35,663 nucleotides of DNA from Acidobacteriota bacterium. GTDB lineage: Bacteria; Acidobacteriota; Terriglobia; Terriglobales; Acidobacteriaceae. The notes beneath the pieces are model-generated. The model was not told the origin of the DNA. It saw only the letters and a program-made list of their open reading frames with translations, and did no database searches. Below are positions 27,422 through 35,663 of the stretch, piece after piece; the first letter of the stretch is position 1; each line of letters opens with the position of its first letter. The stretch spans positions 1-35,663 of the forward strand of contig JAKAAZ010000002.1 in assembly GCA_021802085.1 (NCBI GenBank), read 5' to 3'. The position numbers were made by a program, and so were the translations under genes.

Positions 27422-28075
27422 ATGCGCGACATGCGAACCGGAAAACAATCCGGGACGGAAACGGATGGCCGAGGCAGAACGCGCGAAATTGTGCGCCGGA
27501 TTCTGCGCGGCATGGTCGCGGTTGCGCTACTGGTTGGCTGTGCCTGGTTCTGGTGGCTGTTTCTCCAGATTCGCCGGACTTCTTATCAAGACCAGTCTGC
27601 CCACGCCGATGCGATTGCGGTCTTCGGCGCCGCGGAATACAATGGGCGCGCTTCGCCAGTGCTGACCGCGCGACTGGAGCACGCACTGGATCTCTATCGG
27701 CGAGGACTGGCGCCGCTGCTCATTTCCCTGGGAGGCGGCGTTGACCCGCTATATAGCGAGGGTGCGGTGGGGCGGGATTTTTTTCTGATCCACGGTGTGC
27801 CGGATCGCAGCATCATTGCGGAAACCAGCAGCAGCGATACGGAAGAATCCGTGAACCGGCTGGCGGCGATTGCCCGGGAGAACCATCTGCGGACGATTTT
27901 GGTAGTGAGCGATGGGACACATCTGTTTCGGATCCAGCAGTTGTGCCAGGCCCAGGGCCTGCATGTTCTGCTTTCTCCGCGAGAGACAGGCAAATCGGTC
28001 AGCGGGCTGGAGATGGCCGAACGCTATGCGCACGAGATGGCCGGCTATACCTTGTGGCGTCTGCATCTGCATTGA
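27422..28075 (+). CDS. DUF218/YdcF-SanA family membrane-anchored protein
   Basis: N-terminal TM, ADAIAVFGAAEYNGRASPVLTARLEHALDLYRRG, SLGGGVDPLYSEG, SSDTEESVNRLAAIA, VVSDGTHLFRI. Confidence 0.87.
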   Translation: MRDMRTGKQSGTETDGRGRTREIVRRILRGMVAVALLVGCAWFWWLFLQIRRTSYQDQSAHADAIAVFGAAEYNGRASPVLTARLEHALDLYRRGLAPLLISLGGGVDPLYSEGAVGRDFFLIHGVPDRSIIAETSSSDTEESVNRLAAIARENHLRTILVVSDGTHLFRIQQLCQAQGLHVLLSPRETGKSVSGLEMAERYAHEMAGYTLWRLHLH

Positions 28076-28227
28076 TAGTCGAGCGTTTGAGCCGCATTGC
28101 CGGTGTCCATGGCGCCAGCTTCGGTCGCGCCCACAGGAAATCCGCACTGCGTCCGCGAGAACAGCGGCGCTGATTTACAATCAGTGACAGCTTCAGTTGA
28201 CTGCTGGGAACTACGGGGTATTCAAGA

Positions 28228-29664
28228 GTGTTGTCAGTTTTTGGGCGTAGAAGCCCTTGGGGACTAGTGGCATCGGGTCTTCTATTTGCCTCCATCCTTG
28301 GCTGCGGAGATCTTTTCCGTCCTATCGTGACGAGCGTGCCTCCGGTAGAGCCCTCGGCCCAGCCGATCAAGTATGCGGTCGTCACAACATGTGGCAATAA
28401 CACCAATGCGTCCGCGATTACCATCGATCAGGTCTGCGCCAACAGCACCGTGCCGGGACTGGCTTCCGTAGTGGACTTTGCCGGTGACACGCTGACGGTG
28501 CGGTTAAATCTAGGCAACGGACCGCGTTGGGCCGTAATCGCGCCCAACAGCTTCGGCAATGCAGGCTATGTCTACACTACCAACGCGGATGGAACCATCA
28601 GCTCGTTTTATATAACGACGCAGGTCGAGACCAACAACGTATTTACCAGCACATTGTTGAAAGATGCGGCCCCAAACACGATGTTGTCGACCACCAAATA
28701 TCTGTATGTCTCGCAGCCGGGGCGGGATTCAATCGGCGTGATGCAATCATCCAATGGCCTGCAGGCGCCTGGAGTATTTCTCGAAATTCCCCTCATAGAC
28801 CCAAGAAATCCGGCTGCGGCGCAACATCCGGTCAATCTGGTAGGCAACCCGAACACACAGCGTATCTATGCCATCAGCTATGCCGCCAGCCAGAGAAACA
28901 GCGATGGAAGCTGTTCGGCATCCGGCCCCGGCGGCACTGCGACCGGCATTGAAACAGAGACTAACACTCCTTCATCCGCTCTGCCCCTGGGACTCTGTCC
29001 GATCTACGGCGTGATGAGTCTGGATGACCGGCGGACGTTCATCCTGAATCAAGGCAGCGGGACGGTCAGCGTGATCGACAGCGAGCAGAACCAAATCGAT
29101 ACGAACTCGAATCTGGCAAACGGGCAAACGGGTATACCCGCGGGTCAGATTCCAGTGGGACAGGACCCCGTCTGGGCTGATATCTATAACAATGGTGCCA
29201 TCCTGGCCGTTGTCAATGAGCAGCCAAATGCGGCGACAGGTACGCTCACGCTGATCAATATCAGCGTGGATTCGTTTGGCAACGACAGCCCCAACTTCGG
29301 GAAGATCATTGCCACTGTACCCGTGGGCAACGATCCGGACTCGGTCTCGATCCTGCAGGACGGTACACGGGCGTATGTTGCCAACCATGGGGATGGCACT
29401 GTCAGCGTGGTCAGCTTGACCAGCAACACGGTGACCAAGACCGTCTCCTTGCCGCAGGAGCCATGCACGGCGAGCAACCCGAATGTTCTTTGCACGATTC
29501 ATCCGATTTCCATCGCCGCAACCACCGGAACGCCGACAGGCAAGGTATACGTGGTCTCCCCGGACACCGATATTCTGACCATTATCGACACGGTTGACGA
29601 TACGATCGGCGCCAATTTACAGCTTACGGGAAATGGCATTCAGGTGCGCCTAACATCTCCTTAA
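28228..29664 (+). CDS. Putative lipoprotein with YVTN-type beta-propeller repeats
   Basis: Lipobox-like LLFASILGCGD; repeats NQGSGTVSVIDSEQN, VPVGNDPDSVSILQDGTRAYVANHGDGTVSVVSLTSNTVTKTV. Confidence 0.85.
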   Translation: MLSVFGRRSPWGLVASGLLFASILGCGDLFRPIVTSVPPVEPSAQPIKYAVVTTCGNNTNASAITIDQVCANSTVPGLASVVDFAGDTLTVRLNLGNGPRWAVIAPNSFGNAGYVYTTNADGTISSFYITTQVETNNVFTSTLLKDAAPNTMLSTTKYLYVSQPGRDSIGVMQSSNGLQAPGVFLEIPLIDPRNPAAAQHPVNLVGNPNTQRIYAISYAASQRNSDGSCSASGPGGTATGIETETNTPSSALPLGLCPIYGVMSLDDRRTFILNQGSGTVSVIDSEQNQIDTNSNLANGQTGIPAGQIPVGQDPVWADIYNNGAILAVVNEQPNAATGTLTLINISVDSFGNDSPNFGKIIATVPVGNDPDSVSILQDGTRAYVANHGDGTVSVVSLTSNTVTKTVSLPQEPCTASNPNVLCTIHPISIAATTGTPTGKVYVVSPDTDILTIIDTVDDTIGANLQLTGNGIQVRLTSP

Positions 29665-29763
29665 CTCCTGAAATGCTGCAAGCTTGCGACAACCATCAAC
29701 AGTCGGCTTGACCAAGGGTCCGTTCGCACGCGAAATGTGATCAGACTCTGGAACGGGGCATGG

Positions 29764-30519
29764 ATGAAGCTTCGCCTGGACAAGCTACTGGTGAGCCGGG
29801 GGGTTGCGCCGACTCGCACGCGCGCACAGGAGCGCATCGCTACCGGCCAGATCGCGGTGGATGGCGCCATCGTCACCAAGGCCGGATTTCTCGTCGATCC
29901 TCACCAGGCAATTCAATCGCTCGGAGAAGATTTTGGGTATGTAAGCCGCGGAGGGATCAAGCTGGCTGCCGCACTGGATGCCTGGGGGATTGAGGTCGCC
30001 GGAAGTATTTGCATGGATGTCGGCATTTCCACGGGAGGATTCAGCGACTGCATGCTGCAGCGGGGAGCGGCGTACATCGTCGGCATCGACAGCGGCCACG
30101 GCCAGTTGGCGGAGAAACTTCGCTCGGACCCGCGCCTGCTGTTGCTGGAGGGCACCAATGCGCGCCATCTCACCACGGAGATGCTGCCGAGGGGGATTCG
30201 CTTTTTCGCCGTCGACGTTTCTTTTATTGCCGCTTCGCTGGTGCTGCCGGCGGTGATTGCCGCAGCTTTTCCTGCGCGGGAGACAACATCGGACGGTTCC
30301 AGACGCGAAGCGGTGGTTTTGGCCAAGCCGCAGTTTGAAGCAGGCAGGGAATTCGCCGGCAAACATGGGATTGTGCGCAGCACCGCTGCGCATCAGCGCG
30401 CCATCGACAGAGTGCAGCAGACACTGGACGCTCAGGGTGCGGTGGAGACCAAAGTGATGGACTCGCCCATACCCGGCGGGGATGGAAACCGTGAGTTTTT
30501 GGTATACGCTCGGTTTTGA
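29764..30519 (+). CDS. TlyA-family rRNA methyltransferase / hemolysin A-like
   Basis: S4-like N-terminus (MKLRLDKLLVSRGVAPTRTRAQERIATGQIAVDG), YVSRGGIKLAAALDAW, CMDVGISTGGFSDCMLQRGA. Confidence 0.94.
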   Translation: MKLRLDKLLVSRGVAPTRTRAQERIATGQIAVDGAIVTKAGFLVDPHQAIQSLGEDFGYVSRGGIKLAAALDAWGIEVAGSICMDVGISTGGFSDCMLQRGAAYIVGIDSGHGQLAEKLRSDPRLLLLEGTNARHLTTEMLPRGIRFFAVDVSFIAASLVLPAVIAAAFPARETTSDGSRREAVVLAKPQFEAGREFAGKHGIVRSTAAHQRAIDRVQQTLDAQGAVETKVMDSPIPGGDGNREFLVYARF

Positions 30520-30528
30520 GGAGAACCC

Positions 30529-31386
30529 ATGCGATCGATCGCAATCATTTCCAAACCGCAAAAACCGGAGTTGGCAACGATTCTGCCGGAACTAGCGGTC
30601 TGGTTGAAACAGCATGGCTATATACCCATTCTGGACCCAATCAGCGCTGGATACACGGGGTCCGCGGAGGTGTTGCCGCGACACTTGATGCATGAGCGCG
30701 AGCCGGAACTGGTGATCGTATTGGGAGGGGATGGCACCTTGCTGGCGGCGGCAAGGGCATTCGCGCGCACCGGGACGCCCATTCTCAGCGTCAATCTTGG
30801 CTCGCTAGGATTTCTGGCCGAAGTGCCCCTGTCCGAGCTCTTCACAACATTGGAATCCTGGCGCGAGAATGGTTGCGCCATCGATGAACGCGCCATGCTG
30901 CATGCCGAGGTCCGGCGCGGAGGCCTTGTCCACCACGAATTCGAAGCCTTGAACGACGTTGTCATCACCAAAGGAACCATCGCACGCATGGTCAGCATCC
31001 TGGTGAAGGCTGGCGAGCAGACGGTCGCCCAGTTCAGCGCGGACGGCGTGATTGTGGCAACGCCAACCGGTTCGACGGCGTACAACCTGGCCGCCAACGG
31101 TCCCATTCTTGCGCCCGATATCGACGGGATGATCATTACCGCTGTATGCCCGCACCATCTGACGGTGCGGCCGCTGGTGGTGCGCGGGGATGCGAAGCTC
31201 ACGCTGAGTATCGAAGGAATTCCGGAGCAGATTTATCTGACCGTCGACGGTCAGGAGGCAATCGAATTGAAGCTGGGCGACGAACTGCATTGTTGCCGGT
31301 CTCGCTATACCCTTCGCCTGATCCGCAGGAGCGGAAACAGCTTTTTCGACGTGCTGCGCGCCAAGCTGAAGTGGGGCGAGCGATAA
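30529..31386 (+). CDS. nadK: NAD kinase
   Basis: VIVLGGDGTLLAAARAF, GSLGFLAEV, ALNDVVI, FSADGVIVATPTGSTAYNLAANGPILAP. Confidence 0.96.
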   Translation: MRSIAIISKPQKPELATILPELAVWLKQHGYIPILDPISAGYTGSAEVLPRHLMHEREPELVIVLGGDGTLLAAARAFARTGTPILSVNLGSLGFLAEVPLSELFTTLESWRENGCAIDERAMLHAEVRRGGLVHHEFEALNDVVITKGTIARMVSILVKAGEQTVAQFSADGVIVATPTGSTAYNLAANGPILAPDIDGMIITAVCPHHLTVRPLVVRGDAKLTLSIEGIPEQIYLTVDGQEAIELKLGDELHCCRSRYTLRLIRRSGNSFFDVLRAKLKWGER

Positions 31387-31421
31387 CGAATCTGTGGCGC
31401 ACTGGATAGGTTTCTACCAGG

Positions 31422-32030
31422 TCATTTGGACAACTCGTCGAGCAGGATTCTCGCCTTATTCGCCAGCGTCTGAGCTCCGACCAAGTCATTCATATTCAAG
31501 GCTTGCTTGGCTTGCGCCAGAAACGAGCCAACCTGCGAGACGGTGTCCTTATGCGCGGCCTGCTGTTGAGGCGAAAGATCTTTCAGAAGGCGTTCCGTGG
31601 ATTCGATGAGGCGTTGAGTCTGCACAGTTTGGTCGGGATTGGTTGTCGAGTCATCCGCCGATAGCTTGCCCACAAGGGTACTACTGCCAGACTCAGCCGG
31701 TGGCGCGCTAGCTTCCGTTCCAGGAGAAGAGGGCCGCGATTCAGTTGCCGCAGGCTCACCTTCCGGTTTATGCATGGCGGTGCGCCGACGGCGCGCCCGG
31801 GCTTTCTTTTTGGGCGCTTCGGCGGGAGCGAGCGGCGGCAGGGAAGGCTGCTGCGGCTCGCTCGTGGCCAGTTGCACCGTCTGCAGATCCAAGGGGGGGA
31901 TGGGTGGCAGAGTACTGATAATGGGAGCCTGGGCTTGCGGAGGCGGCAATACTGGCTCAGGCCTGCGATGGCAGCCGGAGATCGTGAACGCTAGCAGAAA
32001 AAAGACAAAAGATAGGCGCCAGTACCGCAT
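31422..32030 (-). CDS. Putative lipoprotein, Pro/Ala-rich linker with basic patch and helical C-terminus
   Basis: Lipobox-like LAFTISGCHRR; PKKKARARRRR patch; C-terminal LLKDLSPQQQAAHKDTVSQVGSFLAQAKQALNMNDLVGAQTLANKARILLDEL. Confidence 0.75.
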   Translation of the reverse strand: MRYWRLSFVFFLLAFTISGCHRRPEPVLPPPQAQAPIISTLPPIPPLDLQTVQLATSEPQQPSLPPLAPAEAPKKKARARRRRTAMHKPEGEPAATESRPSSPGTEASAPPAESGSSTLVGKLSADDSTTNPDQTVQTQRLIESTERLLKDLSPQQQAAHKDTVSQVGSFLAQAKQALNMNDLVGAQTLANKARILLDELSK

Positions 32031-32101
32031 TCTTCCCCTGCATTCCTTTGACGCGTATAGCCCGGTCCGTACTTGTACCGGCTGAGGAACATCCAGCGAA
32101 T

Positions 32102-33994
32102 TTAGCCAGCGCTTGTGCTTGCAATCGGTTTCGGCTCTGGCATCGAAGCCACAGGAAGCCTGAGCGTAAACTGCGTACCCACGTCCACCTCAGATTCTAC
32201 TTGAACAGAGCCGTTATGGAGTTGGAGTATACGATATGTCATCGCCAGGCCAATCCCTGTTCCATCCCGTTTCGTTGTGAAATAAAGATTGAAGATGCGA
32301 CTGAGAATTTCTCGCGGAATGCCACAACCCTGATCGCGGATGCGCAAGCTTGCTTCGTGGCTGTGCTGCCGAAGTTCCACGTGCAGTTCACCCCCGCCGG
32401 TCATGGATTGCGCGCCGTTTAGCAGCACATTCAGCAAAGCCTGCTGGATCATGTCCGCATCTACCCGAACATACACAGGGGCACTCGGCATCAAGCTAAC
32501 CACATGGACGGCGCGTTGCTCCAGCTCTGGCTCCGCCAGGGTCAGTACGGAGGTAACGATGGAGCGCAAGTCGTGCAAACCCAGATCCAGTTCCACGGGC
32601 CGCGAAAAGTCGATCAGGGTCTGGACCACGCGGTCGAGACGCCGAATCTCATTCTGGATGACATTGATATGACGCTCAGCGGTGCTATCCTGCCGCGCGA
32701 GTTTTTCGCGCAGCAGTTCCAGGTGTACCACAATCGCATTGATCGGGTTTTTTACCTCGTGACCCACGCCGGAGGTCAGCCGGCCAAGGTCTGCCAGGCG
32801 CCGCGAAACTTCCAGTTCATTCTCAATTTGCCGCATGGATTCGCTATCGTGCAAGGTCAGCAGAGCGCCCAGCGTATCGGAGGGGGTGGTCTGATCTTCA
32901 CTATGAATGAAGTCCAGAGAAACCTGAATGCGGCGCCCAGTCTCGGTAACGACCTCTTCCTGCATCAGCATGACCTTGGCATTGAAAGCACGGCGAACGA
33001 CCTGGCCGAGAGTCGATTGGCGATCGAAGATGTCATGCAGTTCGACACCGAGCATCTGTTGCCGGGTGAGCCCGAGAAAATGCTCTACGGAATTGCTGAC
33101 CATGACGACGCGGGCATCCTGGGTGAACAGCATGACGCCATCCTGCAGGTTCTCGAGCACCTGGTCAAGATTTTCTTTGAGCGCCGTAAATACTTCCTCG
33201 ACACTGCGCATGCGCTGGCCGATGCGTTCAATTTTGCTGGACACGCGGGAGATTTCGTCTGTTTTGGACAATGGAGGTGCGGGCTCAGATGCCGATTGCG
33301 GCTCCGCCAGCATGAATTGATCGAGCCGATCGCTGATGACCTGCAGTGGATGCAGGGCCATATTGGAGAGAAATGCCGCCAGCAGAATGCTGAGCAGCAC
33401 GGACAGGATGGCAATGATGAATTCGGCGCGCAGCCAGGGCGCCAATTGACTGCGGAGAAATGTCGTTCGAACTCCCACGCGAATGGTGAGAAACGGAGCG
33501 CCGTTGCGGTCCAGTCCGGCATCGACCGCATAGACAGCGGGAGGACCGAACACGATGCGAAATTTTTGCCATGCGTTTTGTTGCTGCAATGAAATGAAAC
33601 TTGGTTCGCGAGGCAGAGTGTTTCCTTGATACAGGGGGTCCGTGCTGAGCAGAATCTTGCCGCGACTGTCCGCGATATTGATGTCGTATATCGTGGGCTC
33701 GTAGCGGATAAAGGAAGTCAATATCAGATGAAGTGCGGCATCCTGCTGCACGGCGCTGGTCACGGCTTCGTCGAGCGCATTGGGATCGTTCGGAGGCAAT
33801 GGAACCTGGGGGATGCCATGTTCGATGGCGCCCCGCACCGCCAGCATGACCTGGTTGGCGGCAATCTCGGTATGCAGGTAACTCTGCTGGATGCGCTCTG
33901 ACAGCAGCTGCGACAAATAAAGCGCGGACAAGAACAGCACACTGGCAAAAACCATGCCCGTGATTGCCAGTACGAGTTTGACTCGGATTCTCAT
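32102..33994 (-). CDS. Sensor histidine kinase (periplasmic sensor, HAMP-like, PAS, HisKA, HATPase_c)
   Basis: Two TM segments, PAS-like VLENLQDGVMLFTQDARVVMVSNSVEHFLG, H-box LGRLTSGVGHEVKNPINAIVVHLELL, N/G boxes ALLNVLLNGAQSM, IRDQGCGIP, TTKRDGTGIGLAMTYRI. Confidence 0.95.
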   Translation of the reverse strand: MRIRVKLVLAITGMVFASVLFLSALYLSQLLSERIQQSYLHTEIAANQVMLAVRGAIEHGIPQVPLPPNDPNALDEAVTSAVQQDAALHLILTSFIRYEPTIYDINIADSRGKILLSTDPLYQGNTLPREPSFISLQQQNAWQKFRIVFGPPAVYAVDAGLDRNGAPFLTIRVGVRTTFLRSQLAPWLRAEFIIAILSVLLSILLAAFLSNMALHPLQVISDRLDQFMLAEPQSASEPAPPLSKTDEISRVSSKIERIGQRMRSVEEVFTALKENLDQVLENLQDGVMLFTQDARVVMVSNSVEHFLGLTRQQMLGVELHDIFDRQSTLGQVVRRAFNAKVMLMQEEVVTETGRRIQVSLDFIHSEDQTTPSDTLGALLTLHDSESMRQIENELEVSRRLADLGRLTSGVGHEVKNPINAIVVHLELLREKLARQDSTAERHINVIQNEIRRLDRVVQTLIDFSRPVELDLGLHDLRSIVTSVLTLAEPELEQRAVHVVSLMPSAPVYVRVDADMIQQALLNVLLNGAQSMTGGGELHVELRQHSHEASLRIRDQGCGIPREILSRIFNLYFTTKRDGTGIGLAMTYRILQLHNGSVQVESEVDVGTQFTLRLPVASMPEPKPIASTSAG

Positions 33995-34116
33995 CGCAGA
34001 TGTTGGATCGCGGGATCGCTCTCGGGCGTGGGTTGGCAGTGTTCGATGCGGACCCTAAATCTGACGCAGAGCTTCTCTACGTCCGAACCGCAGGGTTGGT
34101 CGAGTCCGCCCGACGC

Positions 34117-35493
34117 TCAGTCACTCGGCGCTACCGAACTTCCATATTCCTTGAGTTTATTGTGCAGCGTTTTCAGGCTGATACCAAGAATTTCCGCGGC
34201 GCGAGTCTTGTTATTTCCCGTGGATTCCAGGGTGCGCAGGATCAGCCGCCTCTCCGCCTCATCGACCGTTGTTCCGACAGGCATCTGAACCTGATTGGAA
34301 TCGCTGACGCTGGCAATGTGGGCCAGGCCGAAGCCGGGAGGTAAATGCTGCCGGCCCAGAATCCCGCTGCCGCACAGTACTACGGCTCTTTCCAACACGT
34401 TGCGGAGCTCGCGGACATTTCCCGGCCAATCGTAGGAAAGGAATTCCCGCAACAGGTCAGGTTCAATGCCGGTCACTTGGCACCCGTGGCGTTCATTCAT
34501 AGCGCGGATCAGTGCGTCGGCAATCAACGGAATATCTTCGCGATGCCTACGCAGCGGGGGCATTTCAATATTGAATACGTTCAGGCGGTAGTACAGGTCG
34601 TTGCGCAGATGGCCGTCGGCGATGGCGGTTGCAGGATCTTTGTTGGTTGCCGCCAGCACCCGCACATTGATCTGGGTTTCAATCTTGCTGCCCAGTCGCC
34701 GCAGGGTACGATCTTCCAGCACTCGCAGCAGCTTGGCCTGGGTTGCGATGGGCATCTCGCCAATCTCATCGAGCAGTAACGTGCCCTCCTCCGCCAGTTC
34801 GAAGCAGCCAGCCCGGCGTTCGACCGCGCCTGTGAAAGCGCCTCGTTCGTGGCCGAAAATTTCGCTTTCGATCAAGGTTTCCGGAATGGCCGCGCAGTTG
34901 ACGGCAATGAAGGGCTTGGAGCTACGCCCACTGAGTTCGTGGAGGGTCCGGGCCACTACCTCTTTGCCCGTCCCACTCTCTCCAGTAATCAACACGGATA
35001 CATTGTTGGGTGCGATGCGCTCAATCAGGCGAAAAATCTCCTGCATGGGCGCCGATTTTCCAACCAGGGAACCGAGTACTCCGGTTTCCTGCACCTTGCG
35101 GCGCACAATTTCAATCTCGCGCTCTGCTTGCTGCTGCGAACTGGCGCTGGCCAGCAGCCTCTTCAGGCGGATGGGATCGACTGGCTTCTGAAGGTAATCG
35201 AATGCACCCAGCTTCATGGACTCAACCGCGCTCTCAATGCTGCCCTGGGCGGTCAACATGATCACGGCAAGCTTTTCCTCCATCCTGACCAACTGAGACA
35301 GCAGAGTCAGGCCATCCATGCGCGGCATCTTCAAGTCGGAGATCAGTATCGAAGGATGCCAGTCCTGAATACGTTCCATCGCTTCCACGCCATCCTCGGC
35401 CATGGCTGTTGAGTAGCCCCAGCCCGAGATCAACTCCGCCAGGCCCATGCGGGCGTTGGCTTCATCTTCGACAATAAGGACTTTTTGATTCAT
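34117..35493 (-). CDS. NtrC-family sigma-54-dependent response regulator
   Basis: Receiver MNQKVLIVEDEANAR..ISDLKMPRMDG; GESGTGKEVVART, ERGAFTGAVERRAG, GTLLLDEIGEM; Fis-type HTH NNKTRAAEILGISLKTLHNKLKEYG. Start moved to MNQKVL at 35493. Confidence 0.95.
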   Translation of the reverse strand: MNQKVLIVEDEANARMGLAELISGWGYSTAMAEDGVEAMERIQDWHPSILISDLKMPRMDGLTLLSQLVRMEEKLAVIMLTAQGSIESAVESMKLGAFDYLQKPVDPIRLKRLLASASSQQQAEREIEIVRRKVQETGVLGSLVGKSAPMQEIFRLIERIAPNNVSVLITGESGTGKEVVARTLHELSGRSSKPFIAVNCAAIPETLIESEIFGHERGAFTGAVERRAGCFELAEEGTLLLDEIGEMPIATQAKLLRVLEDRTLRRLGSKIETQINVRVLAATNKDPATAIADGHLRNDLYYRLNVFNIEMPPLRRHREDIPLIADALIRAMNERHGCQVTGIEPDLLREFLSYDWPGNVRELRNVLERAVVLCGSGILGRQHLPPGFGLAHIASVSDSNQVQMPVGTTVDEAERRLILRTLESTGNNKTRAAEILGISLKTLHNKLKEYGSSVAPSD

Positions 35494-35663
35494 ATAGGGA
35501 AGTGGCTTCGTTGCGGCTGTCCCAGAGTGTGGCCGTGCCACTTGCAGCGCGCTGGATGCCGATCCTCCAAGGGTGCCTAGTCTACCCTGTTTGTACCATG
35601 GAGGGCGGTTTGACGCTTCCACGCCTGCGCAGAACATAGCGGACCCCGTGGTCTTCCACCTCG

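Noticed and set aside
32504-33592. 362-aa plus-strand ORF
   Set aside because: Antisense to a clear histidine kinase; shadow ORF.
35520-35560. Possible sigma-54 -24/-12 promoter (tggccgtgccacttgca) near the regulator
   Set aside because: The GG-GC spacing is off by one and the orientation points away from the regulator gene.
1-35663. CRISPR arrays, tRNA/rRNA genes, transposases, prophage genes
   Set aside because: Looked for by eye (regular spaced repeats, T-loop GGTTCRA motifs, integrase/transposase motifs in the ORF translations); none convincing.

Overview
This window looks like chromosomal DNA from an acidobacterium-like, GC-rich bacterium. The phylum is inferred from gene content and protein style; it was not tested. 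Most of the window is housekeeping genes: recR-ybaB-dnaX, a prepilin peptidase, mazG, a GNAT plus N-acylamino acid racemase/MenC-like pair, a thiO-like oxidase, a cytochrome P450, a UPF0173 metal-dependent hydrolase, a large APC permease, lnt, prfB with an intact programmed +1 frameshift site, a CoA-binding protein, a DsbD-like protein, an AAA ATPase, rarA, a TrmH/SpoU methyltransferase, a Sua5/YrdC protein, a DUF218/YdcF protein, a beta-propeller lipoprotein, tlyA, nadK, and a lipoprotein / histidine kinase / sigma-54 response regulator cluster. I see no CRISPR array, rRNA, tRNA, transposase or prophage. I did not find one clear, large, undescribed system. The best leads are: (1) a bacterial SET-domain protein with a histone-H1-like lysine-rich tail, and separately a small AT-hook/H1-like basic protein; (2) an unannotated 43-aa single-TM ORF upstream of an APC permease with a long USP-like cytosolic tail; (3) a composite nested inverted-repeat element at the left edge; (4) an AAA ATPase with a hairpin-rich leader; (5) a GNAT/NSAR pair that may belong to a D-to-L amino acid conversion pathway.
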